Both the position numbers and the translations under genes were made by a program. Positions 59,601 through 64,000 of a DNA stretch of 64,000 nt are shown piece after piece. Within the stretch, counting starts at the first letter, position 1, and every line of letters begins with the position of its first letter. Under the pieces are notes generated by a model that was not told the origin of the DNA, searched no databases, and was given only the letters and a program-made list of their open reading frames with translations. The DNA comes from Bactrocera neohumeralis (Eukaryota > Arthropoda > Insecta > Diptera > Tephritidae), in the NCBI RefSeq assembly GCF_024586455.1, contig NC_065921.1, positions 69,193,528 to 69,257,527 of the forward strand, read 5' to 3'.

Positions 59601-62240
59601 TGAACGATCGGAAAAAAGTTCTTGTATGGAAAACTTTTGCATTTGACAAGATATATTCACGAAATTTGGTATAGATTATTTTCTAAAGCAACACTGTAAT
59701 CTCCGAAGAAATTGTTTAGATCGGTTAACTATAGCATATAGCTGCCATACAAACTGAACGATCGGAAAAAAGTTCTTGTATGGAAAACTTTTGCATTTGA
59801 CAAGATATATTCACGAAATTTGGTATAAATTATTTTCTAAAGCAACAATGTAATCTCCGAAGAAATTGTTTAGATCGGTTAACTATAGCATATAGCTGCC
59901 ATACAAACTGAACGATCGGAAAAAAGTTCTTGTATGGAAAACTTTTGCATTTGACAAGATATATTCACGAAATTTGGTATAAATTATTTTCTAAAGCAAC
60001 AATGTAATCTCCGAAGAAATTGTTTAGATCGGTTAACTATAGCATATAGCTGCCATACAAACTGAACGATCGGAAAAAAGTTCTTGTATGGAAAACTTTT
60101 GCATTTGACAAGATATATTCACGAAATTTGGTATAAATTATTTTCTAAAGCAACAATGTAATCTCCGAAGAAATTGTTTAGATCGGTTAGCTATATGTAG
60201 CATATAGCTGCCATACAAACTGAACGATCGGAAAAAAGTTCTTGTATGGAAAACTTTTGCATTTGACAAGATATATTCACGAACTTTGGTGTAAATAATT
60301 TTCTAAAGCAACAATGTAATCTCCGAAGAAATTGTTTAGATCGGTTAACTATAGCATATAGCTGCCATACAAACTGAACGATCGGAAAAAAGTTCTTGTA
60401 TGGAAAACTTTTGCATTTGACAAGATATATTCACGAAATTTGGTAAATTATTTTCTAAAGCAACAATGTAATCTCCGAAGAAATTGTTTAGATCGGTTAA
60501 CTATAGCATATAGCTGCCACACAAACTGAACGATCGGAAAAAAGTTCTTGTATGGAAAACTTTTGCATTTGACAAGATATATTCACGAAATTTGGTATAA
60601 ATTATTTTCTAAAGCAACAATGTAATCTCCGAAGAAATTGTTTAGATCGGTTAACTATAGCATATAGCTGCCATACAAACTGAACGATCGGAAAAAAAGT
60701 TCTTGTATGGAAAACTTTTGCATTTGACAAGATATATTCACAAAATTTGGTATAAATTATTTTCTAAAGCAACAATGTAATCTCCGAAGAAATTGTTTAG
60801 ATCGGTTAACTATAGCATATAGCTGCCATACAAACTGAACGATCGGAAAAAAGTTCTTGTATGGAAAACTTTTGCATTTGACAAGATATATTCACGAAAT
60901 TTGGTATAAATTATTTTCTAAAGCAACAATGTAATCTCCGAAGAAATTGTTTAGATCGGTTAACTATAGCATATAGCTTCCACACAAACTGAACGATCGG
61001 AAAAAAGTTCTTGTATGGAAAACTTTTGCATTTGACAAGATATATTCACGAACTTTGGTTTAAATTATTTTCTAAAGCAACAATGTAATCTCCGAAGAAA
61101 TTGTTTAGATCGGTTAACTATAGCATATAGCTGCCATACAAACTGAACGATCGGAAAAAAGTTCTTGTATGGAAAACTTTTGCATTTGACAAGATATATT
61201 CACGAAATTTGGTATAGATTATTTTCTAAAGCAACAATGTAATCTCCGAAGAAATTGTTTAGATCGGTTAACTATAGCATATAGCTGCCATACAAACTGA
61301 ACGATCGGAAAAAAGTTCTTGTATGGAAAACTTTTGCATTTGACAAGATATATTCACGAAATTTGGTATAAATTATTTTCTAAAGCAACAATGTAATCTC
61401 CGAAGAAATTGTTTAGATCGGTTAACTATAGCATATAGCTGCCATACAAACTGAACGATCGGAAAAAAAGTTCTTGTATGGAAAACTTTTGCATTTGACA
61501 AGATATATTCACAAAATTTGTACAAAATATTTTCTAAAGCAACAATGTAATCTCCGAAGAAATTGTTTAGATCGGTTAACTATAGCATATAGCTGCCATA
61601 CAAACTGAACGATCGGAAAAAAGTTCTTGTATGGAAAACTTTTGCATTTGACAAGATATATTCACGAAATTTGGTATAAATTATTTTCTAAAGCAACAAT
61701 GTAATCTCCGAAGAAATTGTTTAGATCGGTTAACTATAGCATATAGCTGCCACACAAACTGAACGATCGGAAAAAAGTTCTTGTATGGAAAACTTTTGCA
61801 TTTGACAAGATATATTCACGAACTTTGGTATAAATAATTTTCTAAAGCAACAATGTAATCTCCGAAGAAATTGTTTAGATCGGTTAACTATAGCATATAG
61901 CTGCCATACAAACTGAACGATCGGAAAAAAGTTCTTGTATGGAAAACTTTTGCATTTGACAAGATATATTCACGAAATTTGGTATAAATATTTTCTAAAG
62001 CAACAATGTAATCTCCGAAGAAATTGTTTAGATCGGTTAACTATAGCATATAGCTGCCATACAAACTGAACGATCGGAAAAAAGTTCTTGTATGGAAAAC
62101 TTTTGCATTTGACAAGATATATTCACGAAATTTGGTATAAATTATTTTCTAAAGCAACAATGTAATCTCCGAAGAAATTGTTTAGATCGGTTAACTATAG
62201 CATATAGCTGCCATACAAACTGAACGATCGGAAAAAGTTT
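53694..62240 (-). repeat. 154-bp satellite array, about 55 units, derived from the mini-me-like internal repeat
   Basis: Head-to-tail units of 154 bp; the CTAAAGCAACAATG anchor recurs at 57066, 57220 and 57374. The array holds 55 units and a partial one over 8.55 kb. Units in the middle (about 56000-59500) are almost identical. Those toward both ends vary: CCACAC versus CCATAC, a 125-bp unit at about 54935-55059, a 5-base insertion near 55680, a TATGTAG insertion near 60193 and several one-base indels. The unit is the reverse complement of the internal repeats at 1997-2340. No element ends flank it. Its left edge is in transposase coding and its right edge in env coding. Confidence 0.97.
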
Positions 62241-63544
62241 GGTCCCATCATAGTCCTCCCTTCGATTTTCCCGATAAAACGCAGGTTTTCCATACTTATC
62301 TTATGAAGGTATGGAAGACTCAAAATCTCTTGATGACTGGTGATATTGAGGAGCGCCGTCGTTGCTGATCCTGGTCATTTTTTAAACATGCCGTTTACGT
62401 TTTTGAAGTAGGATCCATTAATTTGAATCTCATTTTCGAAGGAAAGTAAATAAGTTCTCTTTATGGTCTTCTCGGTGTCTGCGGTAGTCTTGACTAAAGC
62501 GGTATTTTCATTAATGATGATTATGCCATCATCGACCACCATAATTGGTTCAAGGTGGCTAGGGCGAGTGCTGCAGTGGGCAACATTACCAGAATGAAGC
62601 TGCTGCGCGCACGTTGGATGTTGTAATTTTTTGCAAAACGTTGATGTGAGCGTTGCGCTGCAATTTCCAATCGCCAAAATTTGATTATGACAATCGGCAA
62701 CATTGTTGTCATTCCCAAGGTGCAGGATTGTTCCGTTGTGTTGGACAGGAAAAATAATAATTCTCTTACAGACTAGTACTGGCTTGGGATATTTGATAAT
62801 AAAATGTAGAAGATTACCGTCTAATAGAACCTTAATATATGATACCTCCATTAAATCAGTGATAGTTGTGTTTGTAGAGTGCATTTCAATAATGTTTTTT
62901 ATATCATTTGAGTTTAACAACATGGGATTTATTATCCCTATCTTTGCAAGGGTAGTAGTTGAAATTAAAGTTTCAATTTCATTTATAATGATCCTATTTC
63001 TTGCAAGCAACATTTCATACAAGTGACCAGTGTCGATCTGTCCAGCTTTTGAGTTTTTAATGATGTGGTTAACCGTTTCCGTCAGTTCATTTATTTTTTC
63101 TTGTATCCTTGTGTTTATTTCTACCTGATGTCGCTCTGAGTCTACGAGTTCCTGTTGTCGGAACTTTAAGTTTTCGAAATCGTCAAAGTCAGGCGTACCT
63201 GCGATAACCTTTAGGGCAGTACCCAAAACGTTAATGCTCCTAGCCTGCCTGTGATGGATGTCCAGTGTTGTCAGAAGCACCTTTATATGTGCAATGTCTG
63301 CGTCGAGTAACATTCTCATATGGGATAGAGGGAATTGCGTTGTTAAGCCTTTGGTTTCCTCAACTATTCCCTTGTATACTGTAAGATTAGTTGTATGCCT
63401 TAGATAGCCAAATTCCTCCCAAATCGTCGCGTCACCATCCTGAATCGGTATGTAGTCGGAAGTCGAATAGTCGGTCAATTTTGCTGTCGTCGTTTGAATA
63501 AGAAGTATAGCAACCAGTATCCCGAAAGATAGTGTGAAAGAAGC
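62241..63544 (-). pseudogene. env: Errantivirus (insect gypsy-type) envelope gene, broken
   Basis: Minus-strand frame, open from 63544 to a stop at 62375-62377. The same frame then stays open down to the satellite edge at 62241, so there is one internal stop and a truncated end. The first 20 or so residues are hydrophobic, as in a signal peptide (before AKLTDY). No ATG lies in frame, which fits expression of errantivirus env from a spliced RNA. Near residue 80 there is an RxxR furin-like site (RQAR) followed by a conserved hydrophobic fusion-peptide-like segment. The family is the baculovirus-F-related class of insect retroviral glycoproteins. A coiled-coil-prone stretch and several Cys follow. 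The membrane anchor is not present. It lies 57 bp downstream of the integrase stop, the normal pol-env order. Confidence 0.85.
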
Positions 63545-63601
63545 TTAAATAATTTACCCTATGCTATTTAAAGAATTCTAAAATATGCTAAGAATTTTCC
63601 C

Positions 63602-64000
63602 TTACTTTAGGTTGTCCTTGTGGACCACCCTCCCTTTTATGAGAACCGTGGTTCCCAAGTCTGCTTCAACTTCCTCCTCAACATATAAAGGGGTTAATTT
63701 ATTTCCGAGTCGTCTGTTAGTCTTTACCAATACTCTTTCCCCCACGTCGAATACTCTATTCCGTCTGGAGGGGTTATTCCTATCCATTTGTACTTGTTGA
63801 GCCTTCATTATTTTCATGGTTATCTCATTCCTCAGTTCGGGTGGGTTGGCGTGAAGTATTTCGATTGGTTTCATATTGGTCACCGAGTGAATCGTTCGAT
63901 TGTATTTAGTTGTTGCCATTAATATGAGGTCTGTCGTCTCGTTAATTTTTCTGTCCAGTTTCAAACATCTGGCTATCTCCAAAAGTGTACTATGGAGGCG
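63602..64000 (-). CDS. pol: Errantivirus pol, C-terminal end of integrase (partial)
   Basis: Open frame from the window edge to the stop at 63602-63604. It shows the end of the integrase catalytic core (TTKYNRTIHSVTNMKPIEIL, the family's Y/N..H..T...P..I pattern). A C-terminal domain with FDVGERVLVKTNRRLGNKLTP and VLIKGRVVHKDNLK follows, the barrel-type DNA-binding module seen in gypsy integrases. No stops or shifts in the visible part. The reverse transcriptase and core catalytic residues would lie beyond the window. Together with env it forms the 3' half of one errantivirus provirus; its right LTR is missing because of the satellite. Confidence 0.88.
   Translation of the reverse strand, partial: RLHSTLLEIARCLKLDRKINETTDLILMATTKYNRTIHSVTNMKPIEILHANPPELRNEITMKIMKAQQVQMDRNNPSRRNRVFDVGERVLVKTNRRLGNKLTPLYVEEEVEADLGTTVLIKGRVVHKDNLK

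Noticed and set aside
53694..62240. CRISPR array
   Set aside because: Units are contiguous 154-bp repeats with no unique spacers, in fly-type DNA. This is satellite.
62241..63544. Domesticated host envelope gene
   Set aside because: It sits in normal order after integrase, has an internal stop and lacks its 3' end. It is a proviral remnant.

Overview
This window is eukaryotic and almost certainly from a higher fly. A tephritid fruit fly such as Bactrocera is my best guess. The grounds are AT-rich DNA, TA/CA/TTG microsatellites, no bacterial-style gene packing, several mariner lineages, R1- and LOA-type retrotransposons, an errantivirus, and dispersed elements with a (GTCY)n microsatellite and terminal hairpins that resemble the dipteran mini-me/INE-1 group. 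The species call rests on memory of repeat families. No complete host gene is visible. The only host-like coding candidate is one short exon near 50.24-50.33 kb, so the window may be intergenic or the inside of a very large intron.

Layout. 1-3.7 kb holds a decayed R1-clade fragment, a mini-me-like element with internal 154-bp repeats, and a decayed mariner with a foreign insert. 3.74-16.95 kb (copy A) and 22.43-33.63 kb (copy B) are two direct copies of one 11-13 kb segment, with conserved blocks about 94% identical by eye. Copy A later received a mini-me-like element, an RTE-like fragment and a LOA/I-type fragment with a target-site duplication. Copy B instead carries a (TTTTA)n expansion and a deletion. 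Between them lie a 100-N gap, two mini-me pieces, a smaller direct duplication and a second R1 fragment. 34-52 kb is a patchwork of decayed transposon pieces (R1, four mariner-type fragments, MITEs, a degenerate array of about 130-bp units) in apparently unconstrained AT-rich DNA.

52.3-64 kb is the youngest and most striking part. A nearly intact DD37D (maT-type) transposase runs directly into an 8.5-kb array of about 55 near-identical 154-bp units. The array ends directly in the truncated env of an errantivirus lying on the minus strand, with the end of its integrase gene beyond. The 154-bp unit is the reverse complement of the unit repeated inside the mini-me-like element at 1.9-2.6 kb, at exactly the same period. 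The array therefore looks like a satellite born from the internal repeats of a dispersed element. The genes do not form a pathway. The value of the window is as a record of transposon activity, segmental duplication and satellite formation.
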